A stretch of 64,000 bases of DNA from Dryocosmus kuriphilus (Eukaryota; Arthropoda; Insecta; Hymenoptera; Cynipidae), in contig CM076194.1 of the NCBI GenBank assembly GCA_038277395.1, positions 184,358,788-184,422,787 on the forward strand, given 5' to 3'. How positions within the stretch are numbered: position 1 is the stretch's first letter; each line of letters starts with the position of its first letter. Shown here one piece after another: positions 33,102-43,867 of the stretch. The position numbers were made by a program, and so were the translations under genes. The notes below the pieces were generated by a model. The model was not told where the DNA came from. It ran no database searches and saw nothing but the letters and a program-made list of their open reading frames with translations.

Positions 33102-34705
33102 TATTACTGCACGACGTGTGAGGCTTCCATGTTAGGCATCTCCACGCCCGGCGCACAAGGGATCGCACAAGTAAGATCTCCATTGAGGAGGGTGGGGGAG
33201 CTGTCAGATTAGACCTACGCACTAAAACCACCTCCCTATTCTTCTTGTCATTGATCCCCCCGGAACCGCTTTCGCATTACTTCAGGGGGTGCCGTTTTCT
33301 TGGCTGTCTCCAGCGTCACCTTCTTGCTTCATTACCCACCTGAGGTTTTCTTCTAGCTGTTGTGGGCGGACGGGGAGTTACCAGATTCTGGCACTCGGAC
33401 GCCTTGTGGCCCTCCGGGAAGCCGGGTTTCGGCACTATGCGCCTTGACCCGGCAGTTCACCCACCCGACTATTAGTCGGGCAGCCTTCTTCAGCTTCGCA
33501 GCAGCGACCGCATTCAGCTCAACGAAAGGTAGGATGCAGCCTCTGCTGCTCCTCTTGGTGAGGTTCACCTTGGGTGGAGAACCAGTTTGGTCTACTAGGG
33601 CCGCCTTCACAGCATCCTTCACTTCGGTGATCTCCGTCGTCTCAACTAGGTCGCAGACCATAATCTGAGCCCTTGGGACAAGGTGCCGGACACTCCCGCT
33701 TCGTCCCAGGGCTTTTGAGATGGCCTCACCGAAGTGCTGCCTCCCCAGGGCTGGCGTGGACACGGCCTCTCAGGGGATTCTTCTTCTTTTCCTTTTGGGG
33801 ACGCCCTGTTTCTTAGCAGGCATGTCGCTCTTGGATGGCGCAGCGTCCATCTCAGCCTTCTTCTCTTCATCTCCTTTCTCCTTTTTACTTCTCCTTTTTA
33901 CCACCTTTGACCATGCGACCCCTTCCTGAGTCCCAGTCTTTTTAAAGACCGGTTTCTCCAGCCCGCAGCCGCTGGGTGGACTGAGGGTCGTTTCCCTCTC
34001 CCACTTGCGCGTCTCCGTCGCTTTCTTCGGCGTGGTCTGCGGCTCACTATTTGTACTAATTTTTAATGCTTTAACACCTTCTTGAGGCATCTGCCTTTTC
34101 ATCGACGCAACATCCGTCGTGTAACTCCCTCTTTACTCCTTCCACCACGTCGAAGCTCTTGCTGAAATCCAGCTCCTCTTCGACGTAAGTCTCCTTACAC
34201 CCACTCCATTTTTCCTGTTTATTAGACATAATAAAGAATTCACCAGCGCATCATGCGTGGAGGGGCGGGCCAAAATAGTGGGAACGGGTATATCCTCGGA
34301 CCGAAGTCCTACCCCAGTACTCTGCGGCCCAGCCTTCGTTTAACCGGTCCCGGAATACAAGGACGGACAGGACTCACCCGGAGCACTGCAGGTTCCGATT
34401 CCTGCAGCCACCTCGCACTCCCCGATCAAGGTCTGAAGGGGCTGGCTCCAGATGCCCGGTCGCAGCTTACACCTCGGCAAAACAAGCTCACAGCAACCCC
34501 TACACCATGCCAGCGGAAAGACCGGACATGGCTCGGAGCACTTCCAGTGGGCTGCGACCGACACCAGTCGTGAGTTTGGTCCGCGGGGCCTATTTTATTT
34601 CAGCCCTACCCTCTGTTTCCAGCGAGCATTCTCCTATCCGCCACCTGGGGACGCTCCAAGTAAGGGTAACACCTCTCCACCGCAGACAATTACGGTGGTC
34701 CTTGG
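33073..34705 (-). mobile_element. R1-like LINE lacking ORF2
   Basis: On the minus strand it has a GC-rich 5' UTR (34,705 to about 34,100), an ORF1 relic, then jumps directly to a 3' UTR with GGTGGTTTTAGTGCGTAG (near 33,215), the R1-clade signature also seen at 22,330 and 50,905. ORF2 is completely absent. The 3' terminus is a 29-nt C-run (G-run 33,073-33,101 on the plus strand) rather than poly-A. Target duplications of about 17 bp flank it. Confidence 0.8.
33353..34102 (-). pseudogene. R1-like ORF1 (Gag-like) relic
   Basis: Two frames: 34,102-33,770 is a Lys/Arg/Glu-rich N-terminal region ('KKQGVPKRKRRRIP'), and 33,763-33,353 contains 'ALGRSGSVRHLVPRAQIMVC', 'GCILPFVELNAVAAAKLKKA' and 'IVGWVNCRVKAHS', the nucleic-acid-binding Gag-like core of R1-clade ORF1 just before the CCHC knuckles. 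The knuckles themselves are missing because the sequence ends in the deletion junction. A frameshift near 33,765 separates the two parts. Confidence 0.7.
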
Positions 34706-35033
34706 TCATCTTCGTTGTTGCCATCATCATCAGCATCATTTATTAATTTTCATGGATGGTGAATCATCATGTTGACCAAACTCTTCGCCTTCACCTTCAT
34801 CTTCTGATTCTATTTTTCGCTTCTCAACGTATGATTCCAATTCAGGTTTAACCCTTTGAGTAATGTCTACAAGTTTCTTTAATGGAGAAGATTCTAGTTT
34901 CATTTCTTCCCGAATAGCTGGATCCTCATCAGGTTTCAAATTTTTCTGCTTTCGATAAAGTGCCTTACTAATCTTCTTATTCTGTTTGTTGCTATCTTGA
35001 ATTGTCCTTATTATAGCTTCAGGTACAGTCAAG

Positions 35034-35115
35034 TCATGTATGCCTTATTGCGCAGAACAGAAAAATCCCCATTTTTCTTATATTTTTTTACATCTGCGTA
35101 ATAAGGCATACATGA
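35034..35115. repeat. 82-bp near-perfect hairpin inside the acidic-tail gene
   Basis: TCATGTATGCCTTATTGCGC and the complement GCGTAATAAGGCATACATGA form a stem of about 22 bp with one mismatch around a loop of about 38 nt. It sits between two coding pieces of the gene relic. It may be a miniature MITE, or could be transcribed as a miRNA-like hairpin; nothing in the sequence separates these. Confidence 0.7.
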
Positions 35116-35299
35116 TTCACTGCAAGCTTATAATTTGGCGAAAGACTCTTTCATCATCAAACACATGATCCTTTGCTATGCAAGAATATTTCTCAAGTCT
35201 TTTCAAATTATCGAGTCTTGAATAAACTCTTGAGCAATGTGGTCACGTGGAAGTCATTTTTTCACTGACATAAAATGAATGACAGTTCGGTTACTAGTG

Positions 35300-37105
35300 T
35301 TGAGTTTATATATCCTCCTCGTCCTCCTCCTCCTTCTCCTTCTCATACTCCTACTCCTCATAATTCTCCTACTCCTCTTCCTCATACATTTTAATAGTTA
35401 CTTGAGGTTAATTTCAATGTTAATATCATTGAAAAAAATTCCTTATACCAGTATGCAAGAAATCAACCATTTCATCTAATTAGTACAGGAGTCAATATTA
35501 CAAATCTATTTAGAAGACACGGCTCACATCTAGTAAAAAGGACAAAGAAACGCGCTTATAACGATATAAGAAAAGCAGCGTGGTCGATGGTGGCGCACTC
35601 TATTAATTATTATTCTAGTTTGCCTTGTTATCCCTTGAAGTAGATTTATTTTAATTAGATTTCAATGTTGGCTCAAGAAAAATATTTCTTTTTCATTGAT
35701 AATAGCATATTTCAATATTATCAATACTTCACTAAGCTTGTGATTATTGCAGTGTTTCAGTTAAGTGAATTGGATTTTTAGTATATTACACTGTTGTGTT
35801 AAAGATTATTTCAATGTTTCTTATAGGGGATTATAAAGTTTATGTAGCTGATTTATTTGGTGAATTGCTTGCGGTTACTTTAGCAGTCTCAAGTAGATGG
35901 AAACAGAAATAATGCATTGAAATAATTTCAATCATTAGTGAAATAAGAGAGACTGGCTTTATTAAATAATTTTTTAGTAGCCGATTTTAATAGCTTAAAA
36001 GCTAGTTTATTATTTCCAATAGTAGAATTAACACATGTCGTATATGTGATTACAAATTTTATCTCACTAATTCCTAGAAACTGATCAAATAGACCCAGTG
36101 TGGTACGAAGTATACAATAGGTTTTTCTTTTACTCTATACTATTATAGTTCTTTTGATAAGTTAAATTCGAAGTGATTTTTAAACATAAATATATGTTTA
36201 TGAAATATAATTTTCAAAATTTATATCTACATCTTCATTTCTTTTACCCGAACTCATTTTGATTATTATAAAATGTAATAGGTCTAAGATGTGTATTAAT
36301 AATTGAATTCAACATTTTGCCTATTTTATTTGACTAAATCCTCTTCAGTAAATATAAAACGATTTTGAAAAGTTTGTGCTACAAATTAGGCAACAGAATT
36401 ATTTACAGTAAATGAAAATTTAAAAATAGATCCAGCATGAAATATAATTTTAAGTGAATACCTACTTTTTAATTTCTTTCACCCACACTCATTTTGGTTA
36501 TTATAAAAATGTAAGAGACTCATCTCAGTTTTAGAATTTTTAACTGATGATATAAGGCTTGTAATCATTGAGTGCAAAATTTTGGGTATTTTATTTAAGT
36601 ATAACCTCCTCATCCTCAGTAAATATAATCAAGTTTTGAGAAAAGCATATGTATGACAACATTTTTCTTTAGTTTTTTCATAATTTTGTCTTATATATTG
36701 CAACATTTTTTTCACACTGCGTACTGCACCTTTTTTAAACACACAAATCTTCTACAATAGTTCCAAGTATAAAGTCTTTTATTCATTGAAACTTTTTCAT
36801 TAAAGACGTTGATCGATGTACTGATTGAGTTCTTTCAATACAAAGATATAGAGTTTGGCATTAAAATGGGAAGTATGAGTCCTTTAATCGAGCTTCTCAA
36901 CGGGCACCAAATCATCATCATACTAGAAACCAAAGTGCAGATCAAAATGTTTAGATTTAATAACTCTTTCACCCACTGCACCATATAGTATAGTATAGTA
37001 TGGTAACTTGTAGTCAGCTTGACTGTTTATAACTTAAAGTTTATGTTACTAGAGTTCACACTCGATTCCGTGCCGCCAAATTACATCCTTCTGATGTATG
37101 TCACG
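35300..37105. repeat. Right arm of the 28-37 kb inverted repeat (family B)
   Basis: Reverse complement of 27,995-30,490 without the MITE. It begins with a pyrimidine-rich run (35,313-35,392, CTCCTCCTCC-type) matching the GGAGGAGG patch at 30,480, and ends at the GATGTATGTCACG word matching the left edge near 27,995. The ORF calls inside are mirror shadows. Arms are clearly diverged (many indels), so this repeat is older than the palindrome at 46-58 kb. Confidence 0.8.
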
Positions 37106-37405
37106 ATACGTTATATTTGAATTAGGCCGTCCTCTCTTCGGAGATCGAAGATTTTGATTAACCTATTGCTTATCGATTCACTTTTCGATTTTTACTGGCA
37201 AACACATTATTTAAACATTTTAAAACTATCTTATAGCATTTTAGGAATATCCCGTGTAGAAGTTTTGGTAGGGCACCGATCGGGCCCAGATCTGGCCTTT
37301 AAAAATGGGGTCCCTGTCCGGTCCAGAACTTACCCCTTCTATTTTTTTATTTCTATAAATAGTGAAATTAAAAAGGTTTTTTTAAAGTAACAACAAATTG
37401 TTATT
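37106..37405. other. No recognised gene
   Basis: The stretch contains a GC-richer patch with CACCGATCGGGCCCAGATC near 37,276, resembling the CCGATCGGGCCCCGATCGG palindrome at 61,636. It could be a transposon terminus shared with the CACTA-like element, but pairing was not established. Confidence 0.3.
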
Positions 37406-39230
37406 TTAAAATTCAAATTTTGTTCCATAAACTAGTATTAAGGAGAACTTGTTATAATATAATGCGATTTTATTCAAGTGCTCCTGGTTCTTCGTTTCTC
37501 TGAATTTTCTGCCTCCATTCCAATCCTTAACATTACTCAAAACAGTGCTGATGTCGGAAATAACTTCCACTTCTGAACATTTATATTTCTCTGCAAGTAC
37601 ATCTTTAAACAAATTTTTAATTAATTGAAAAAGAAAAGATAATCGTTCATTGAATAAAAGTTACAAAAATTCTTTTGATTTGCTTACCGATAATGCATGT
37701 GCACATGTGATATTCCTTGAAAATCTGTTTTTGATGCTACTTTTTTTACAGCTGCGTGAACCGACTCCTTACATTTTTGGAGAAATATTTGTTAAAAATA
37801 TTGTTGGCTCTCTTGTGCATGAGTTTCTTATTAAAAGATAACGCCAGTGAATCTTTCTGTAATTTTGAAAAAGAATAGTAAATTTCACTATTGAAAAATC
37901 TGGATGTAAAGTAACGCATTATAACATAAAAAACCAAACTTACGAATTCTTCGCAACATTTTTCATTGATTCTTAATTGATTGTCCAATTCTGTAAATTC
38001 CGCCAATGTGGTAAAGGGCAATTCCAGATTGTAGTGTTCGGCAAATGATTTTTTGAGACATAGTTTGTACAGGCTACAGCCTCGTACATATTCATTAGAG
38101 AGGCTTGCTTATCCTGGACTTCTCTAATTTCAGCCCTCAAACCCCTAATTTCTCTGATCAGCAAGTCATCTGAATGAAAAAAGAAAATCATGGTTAGGTA
38201 AATTATACTTCAGGTTGTAATTATAGTAAATAAAAAAATAACTGTATTCTTACATTTTTTCTCAGACTTCTCGGAAGATTTAGTTTCAGCCATTAATTTC
38301 ATTTTTGATGGTTTATTTTTCATTCGATAATCTTTGATGCCTCTCTTTTCCTTTATTTTTGACGAGAGTTCCATTGTTGTTTCCTTCGAAAAAGTTTTGA
38401 GTCGAATCTTGTTGAACTTTCTCTAAAAGTAGCAAGTAAGTGAAGTGATAAAATTTAAAATAAAGTATAAATTTATATGTACGCATTATAAAAAAGTAAT
38501 TTGACAAAAAGGTATTGAGTTGCTTAACAATGTACGTGACCTACCTCCACTGCTAGAGTGTCTCTTTCTCTTGTTATTAGGAATGCTGCCTGCTTTATAT
38601 AACTGTTTTTTTTTTTTGTCAGTAGACTTTGCCAGTTCTGGTTTTTTTATAAACTCGTGTAAGGATCTGTCGTCGCGAAAGTCATCAAGAGCATCATTTT
38701 CTGCAAAAAAATTGATTTTTAAAACGTAAAATGGCAATATTTATTTCTTTTTAAATATAGTTAAAAGTGTATTAGATTTAAATTCTTTACCGGTGTCAAC
38801 TTGAAGATACTGGATCAATTCTTTCGTCTAAAAAATACATTATCTTATTAGACGATAATATTTTCAATATCTCCATATAGAATATCAATACGTACATATA
38901 AAGTTAAGAAAGGCACTGAGGAGGGAAAATAAGAATAATTTGTTTGAATTCTACATGGAAAATTTAATTAGACTAAAGGCAATTAAAGATGCTTAAAAAT
39001 AGAAAATAATTACCTTCAGTAGGTGATATTGATAAGACTTTTTCGCTTCTCAAGGGTTGTTACAGTCATGATCGATTGGAGATTCGGAAGATTATCTCTC
39101 GCTTTGATTTCTTTTTCGACAGCAGCAGCTTTATTTTTCGAGTGATTTTCAGGTGCACTGCTGTACATTTACTCCTGAGTCTTTAGTTTTGCCAGTTTAT
39201 CCACTGCTCCAGCATACGTTTCTGTAGAAA
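37406..39230 (-). pseudogene. DUF4806-type gene, multi-exon, broken
   Basis: On the minus strand the last exons carry the DUF4806 pattern: 'ELPFTTLAEFTELDNQLRIN' near 38,030-37,970 (in a frame shifted from the coiled-coil 'IREIRGLRAEIREVQDKQ' just upstream), 'LQKDSLALSFNKK' near 37,840, and 'KCSEVEVISDISTVLSNV'...'WNGGRKFRE' near 37,590-37,500. Upstream, 38,544-38,701 is a Lys-rich exon ('KPELAKSTDKKKKQLYKAGS') bounded by AG and GT, and 39,200-39,040 another ('NHSKNKAAAVEKEIKARDN') with one in-frame stop. DUF4806 proteins are of unknown function and often occur in multi-copy, transposon-associated families of insects. The frameshift and stop suggest a pseudogene. Confidence 0.6.
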
Positions 39231-39387
39231 GGTTATAATAAGTCAGTTTAAGAACTACAAATATCCAATGAACCGTTTCCTGAATTAAAAATTATCGATT
39301 TTTTAAATGAATTAAAATTAACATTTAGATATTAGGTTTCTATTTGCCAATGATTATTTAAAATATTTTTGAATTTCAGTCTTTACA

Positions 39388-39500
39388 TTCTCATCATCAA
39401 TGAGAAGACATTAGTTTTATGTAAAAAATGACTTTAGAAATTTTCATCAAATCTCCATGTTTTGAGACCCCCTGAGTGAGAAAAGCGGTTTTTACGTGAA
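39388..39500 (-). repeat. Fragment of repeat family A
   Basis: 'ACATTCTCATC.TCAATGAGAAG.CATTAGTTTTATG' (in pieces) and the following 'CATC..ATCTCCATGTTTTGAGACC.CCTGA' match the end of copy 2 at 62,880-62,990. Only the 3' end of the element is present; the small ORF is lost. Confidence 0.65.
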
Positions 39501-39738
39501 TATGCAAGCGAAGCGAGCAGATTTTAAATGGTATTTTTGAAAGTTAAAATTGCAAATCGTTTTTAAGTTTATATAGTATTATAATTTAGAAATATTCAAT
39601 TATTACTTACGTCCATCGCTAACAAGCTTCATAGAGTACTCCCGCTAATGTTCATGTGCGTAGAGGGTAGGGGCACGAACTTTGATACATTTCTTTTTTT
39701 CATGCTATCATAGCGTATCCATTTGGTTGGAACGCATC

Positions 39739-39760
39739 CCACAGTAGGGTGATCCAAAGT
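39739..39760. repeat. Possible hAT-type terminal inverted repeat
   Basis: CAGTAGGGTGATCCAAAGTG has the look of a hAT TIR (CAGNNGGGTGATCC) and lies downstream of the hAT-like gene relic. The partner end was not found; it may be in or beyond the N gap. Confidence 0.3.
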
Positions 39761-39837
39761 GCCAAAAGTGTTCGGAACTTTTCGGGAGCGCTCGGCACTT
39801 TGTGGCAATTCATGTCAGGACCCCTCAGTTTTTTTTC

Positions 39838-40150
39838 AGATTTTTTGATCAATATTTAGGGGTCGCGCCGGTCGATTTGATGATTTTTATGGTATTTTGG
39901 CGGTTTTTTCTACAGGGTGCCGATTTCGACCCTTATTTGATGGATTTCGACAAAAATGCATATGACCTTTTTTGTTCGCAAGAAAAAGTTGAAGTGACAT
40001 GCATTTTAGTTTTTTCGAATATGACGAATTTTGCCTACCCTCCAGGCGCAAACAAGTAAAATTCACGGAAAATCGCCGATTTGGACCCTTATTTGTTGGA
40101 TTTCGACAAAAATGAATAAAACCTTTTTTGTTCGCAAGGAAAAAGTACAT
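39838..40150. repeat. Two tandem copies of an about 125-bp repeat
   Basis: 'GATTTCGACAAAAATG' followed by 'ACCTTTTTTGTTCGCAAG' occurs at about 39,945 and again at about 40,100, with the preceding 'CCCTTATTTGATGGATTTCG' at both. No coding function is credible. Confidence 0.7.
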
Positions 40151-40486
40151 AAGGAGTAAGTGCAGTTTTATTGGTATTTAGGTTGCCGAACTACAGGGCG
40201 CAAGAAAGGTAAGTTATACAATTTGACCTTTTTATTACAAAATGTTTTTTGTTCTAATTTTCAGACGAAGGCGTAAGTACAGTATACAAATTTGCAAGCA
40301 ACGTTGTCAAGTATTATGAAGCATAGAGGTAAGCTAATTATTTACAAGGGATTTCTTTTCTGTGCTGTGCTACAGCTAGAAGTAAGTCCTGCTTTTCCTA
40401 TTCATTTTTGCTTAAAATATTACAGTATTCAGTTATCAGTTTAACTCCTCTTTCAGCAACATCATTGACTACCCGAAGATGGCGGA

Positions 40487-42454
40487 CTACAGTTTGGTCT
40501 CTGCAGTATACTTAATTACTGGACCAAGTGGACTAACCAAATCATCGTAGAAACTGAGAGGAGAGAGGTCAGAGCTCAAATACCACAAATGGCGCAGCAT
40601 TTTGGTAAGAGCTGCTTCCCACAAATTACCTGGTTTACAGTTCTTTTTCAGCAACTTTAGGTACTGTAAGTCAACGCGTGGAGCACTTACTGCAGACGGC
40701 GCTTGAAACCACACGGAAACATATGCCGACACAATGAAAGAACAAATGTCACTAACTTCTTTCTTTTCCGCTGCCGACAGTGCAAATTGTTCCCGGAACA
40801 AAAATATCTTCAGGAAGTATATGGCTCTTGCCATCCATCTTGCTTTGTGAATTGGCCCAGGCTTGAGAAAAGAAATTCCTCTAGCGGGAACTCCTCCAAG
40901 ATAAATAATACTCAGCTCTAGAAGTTCCCTATAGTCGTCTCGGGAATTAAATTCCTGGAACAAAAAGACAAGTGGTAACGATCGACTGTTCAAAGGTATG
41001 TCACAAAAAGTATGATAATTTTTATTATTAATTTTTACCTGAAGTTGAGACTTGCAGAATATCAACATTTCGTCTGGATCACTTGAGAATTTCCGCAAAA
41101 TTTGCCTTCCAGCTGGTGAGTAGTTTTCTAAGAATAAAATTGACTATTAAAAATTGTTTTTATATTGAAATGTGTATTTTTACAATTTAAATGCTAAAAA
41201 TAATTGCTAACCTTTATTAATTTCAGCCCAAGCATTGCTAAATTTTCCAAAGAGAGGCAAGATTTCAGGGTTTTTGGAAGTTCCCATGGCCGCTGAGAAT
41301 GCTGCCTCCAATGTCAGTTCAAAAATGTGATGGCGGCAGGCAAGGTGAAACATTTTCCTCTCCAGTTTTTGTTCGATGAGGACGCAAGCACCACCCATAT
41401 GTTCAGTATTACTGCTGGTGGTATCAAAACAGCCGCCACAGATATCGTCTGTCAAACCCCACTCGGACAGAGCCTCAACGACTGCAGTAGCCTGTGCTTC
41501 GCCTGAAGATCTCGAGATTTTCGGCACGCCCAAGAGTTGTTCAGTATCACCAGAAGACACAAGAATGGCCAGGCGCTCTTGTTTCTCATCAGCTACGAGA
41601 AGAAAATACTACTGTAAGTAATTTGCTGTAAAATTGTGTATAAATTTATATTAAACACGTCAAACTGACTTACTTGCAGAATTCTTGAGTAGTTTTCCAT
41701 CCCAGTGGACAACTAGTACTCCGACAGCTTTGAAGTTGGACTTCACTGCTACCGCCAAGTTGTGTGTATGTACCTGTTTGGCTCGATACACACTGCCGTA
41801 AGAGAGCTTCGCTGCTGGAATGTTATGACTTTGTACAGTTGCTTTAAAAAAGAAGAGCGTTTCTTGTAGATAATTTTGTTCTAGCAACAGCAGCAGCAAT
41901 AGCGGGTGTCACGAGGGGTTGCACCTCACTTTTTTCTCTACTTCTTACGGAAAAGTCTCCTTGTTCTTCTACTTTTACTTTTGGCACAACGATATCAACA
42001 TCATTTTCTTCCTCTATCTCTTCTTTTACTTTTTCAAATAAATCAGCAATCTGTTCGTCAGACTTTCTCTACCTAGCTTTTTCTTTTTCTGCTTCTTCTT
42101 CTGCTCTCTTTTCCCTCTTCTGCATTTTATCAGCAAGTACCTTTTCAGTATCGGCCAACTTCATGTCAACACTAGCCATACAACCCCTTCTGCCCTCCTC
42201 ACGTTGTGCCAACAAAAACAAATAGTCTTCCTCATTTTCAGTCAGGGTCTCTACATCTTGGTGCGATACATCAAATAATATATCCATTTCTTTCACAAAC
42301 CTAGCTCGTTTCTCTACACTTGCCTTACTAGTTTTGTTCTTACTTTTCTGCAGCTGAGCATATTCTTCGTACAGGCTCTCAATTTTTTTAATCATGTTGC
42401 AATCATACTGGTAATGCACTCTGGCTCTATCCCAAAAAGGCTTTAGCTCTTGCA
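40487..42454 (-). pseudogene. hAT-like transposase gene, multi-exon, one frameshift
   Basis: Minus strand. N-terminal charged region 42,454-42,069 ('LKPFWDRARVHYQYDCN', 'LFDVSHQDVE', 'FLLAQREEGRRGCM'); then 'TPAIAAAVARTK' near 41,900 with a frameshift near 41,845; 'VVHWDGKLL' near 41,700 (first acidic residue); exon 41,592-41,212 with 'CFDTTSSNTEHMGGACVL' and 'ACRHHIFEL'; exon 41,127-41,039; exon 40,954-40,487. Introns 41,593-41,673, 41,128-41,211 and 40,955-41,038 are 81-84 bp with GT-AG ends and keep the frame. The D...C-x2-H arrangement is hAT-like; the family is a common uncharacterised metazoan transposon gene. Confidence 0.65.
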
Positions 42455-42954
42455 NNNNNNNNNNNNNNNNNNNNNNNNNNNNNNNNNNNNNNNNNNNNNN
42501 NNNNNNNNNNNNNNNNNNNNNNNNNNNNNNNNNNNNNNNNNNNNNNNNNNNNNNNNNNNNNNNNNNNNNNNNNNNNNNNNNNNNNNNNNNNNNNNNNNNN
42601 NNNNNNNNNNNNNNNNNNNNNNNNNNNNNNNNNNNNNNNNNNNNNNNNNNNNNNNNNNNNNNNNNNNNNNNNNNNNNNNNNNNNNNNNNNNNNNNNNNNN
42701 NNNNNNNNNNNNNNNNNNNNNNNNNNNNNNNNNNNNNNNNNNNNNNNNNNNNNNNNNNNNNNNNNNNNNNNNNNNNNNNNNNNNNNNNNNNNNNNNNNNN
42801 NNNNNNNNNNNNNNNNNNNNNNNNNNNNNNNNNNNNNNNNNNNNNNNNNNNNNNNNNNNNNNNNNNNNNNNNNNNNNNNNNNNNNNNNNNNNNNNNNNNN
42901 NNNNNNNNNNNNNNNNNNNNNNNNNNNNNNNNNNNNNNNNNNNNNNNNNNNNNN
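42455..42954. other. Assembly gap, exactly 500 N
   Basis: A run of 500 unknown bases, a typical placeholder length, interrupts the 5' end of the hAT-like gene. Real distance and content are unknown, and order or orientation of the two sides depends on scaffolding. Confidence 0.99.
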
Positions 42955-43309
42955 GCTTTTTAGGGCCTTTTTCAATAAATTCAACTAATTGGAATGGCCG
43001 AACAAGGTCCAGAATCATTTTTTCGGTTTTCACACTGAAAAATATCATGTTTCATTGAGTCTAACTTTCATGAAAGCACATACTAAAAATATGATTTATT
43101 TTAAACCATAAAATTATTTCTTTAAAAATATAGAAGAAATCATAAGAATAAATAATATAACTCAATACTTTTTTTAGGCTAAGTTATTCTTATTTACAGT
43201 ACTACATTTTTTTTTAAATTCTACATTATTGAACTGTTTATATTGCTTGAATTTATAGTGAAGACTTTACATTTCTGAAGAAAATTATTATGCTTCGAAA
43301 AACAATGCT
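42955..43309. other. AT-rich flank after the gap
   Basis: A short minus-strand piece ('ILDLVRPFQLVEFIEKGPKK', 43,018-42,957) enters the gap and may be an upstream exon of the hAT-like gene. The rest is AT-rich and empty. Confidence 0.3.
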
Positions 43310-43572
43310 CAGATTCACAGCTCCAACTGTTCCACCAGATACATGGACATTTCGTATCGCCTCTGCTTATCTTCGGCCGACAAAATCTGTCCATCTCTCG
43401 GCTTGTAAGGAAAATAGCCGCCTTTCTTCAGGACTCTCAATACGGAAGTTTGGCTCACCTCCAGATCTCGAGCTAAAAAAAAAACCAAGTAGACACATTC
43501 AATGACTATTACCTATCCAAGTCAAAAGAAATAACAAAGGGATAATAAGAAGAAAATATTTCTCTTACACCA
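43310..43572. repeat. Internally deleted copy of the palindrome's transposon
   Basis: 43,318-43,475 matches 52,640-52,793 (transposase segment) and 43,480-43,572 matches 51,398-51,488 (its 3' flank), so about 1.1 kb present in the palindrome's left arm is absent at the junction near 43,477. It ends next to the mariner element at 43,590. Confidence 0.75.
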
Positions 43573-43867
43573 AACAAGGCTAATATATACAGGGTGTCTA
43601 AAAAGTCCCGGGACGGTTAGATATTTCCTCAGGTAAAATATTTTTCAAAAAAGTGAACGTCATTCCTGAAGTAAATTTCAACGAGGAATTCAATGGTGAC
43701 CTTCATTTTGACCTTGAAGTTGACCTTCGTGGCTTTTTGAAGGTCAACTTTGTTTTTTAAAATGGAAACCCCCTTTTTTACATCTGCAATCGATAGAGCG
43801 GAAAATTCTACGTTCAGGTACGTACCCAAGTCATAGGTCAATTGTAATGTTCAAGGTCAGTTAGAGG

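Larger units (their letters stand above)
32922..35270 (-). pseudogene. Broken acidic-tail protein gene with degenerate C2H2-like finger
   Basis: On the minus strand, 35,270-35,117 encodes a degenerate finger ('PHCSRVYSRLDNLKRLEKYSC', in parts: the first Cys codon is a stop and the first His is Leu), then 'KDHVFDDERVFRQIISLQ'. A hairpin at 35,034-35,115 interrupts it. 35,032-34,736 is a charged region ('ALYRKQKNLKPDEDPAIREE'), and after a frame change and a LINE insertion the gene ends with a Glu/Asp-rich tail stopping at 32,922 ('EKFSEYWEDPNDLVD'). It lies inside the inverted repeat and may be that element's own gene. The family was not named. Confidence 0.5.

Noticed and set aside
34253..34746. 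Plus-strand open frames of 75-107 codons in GC-rich sequence
   Set aside because: They overlap the GC-rich 5' UTR of the R1-like LINE on the opposite strand and have no family resemblance; GC-rich DNA has few stops by chance.
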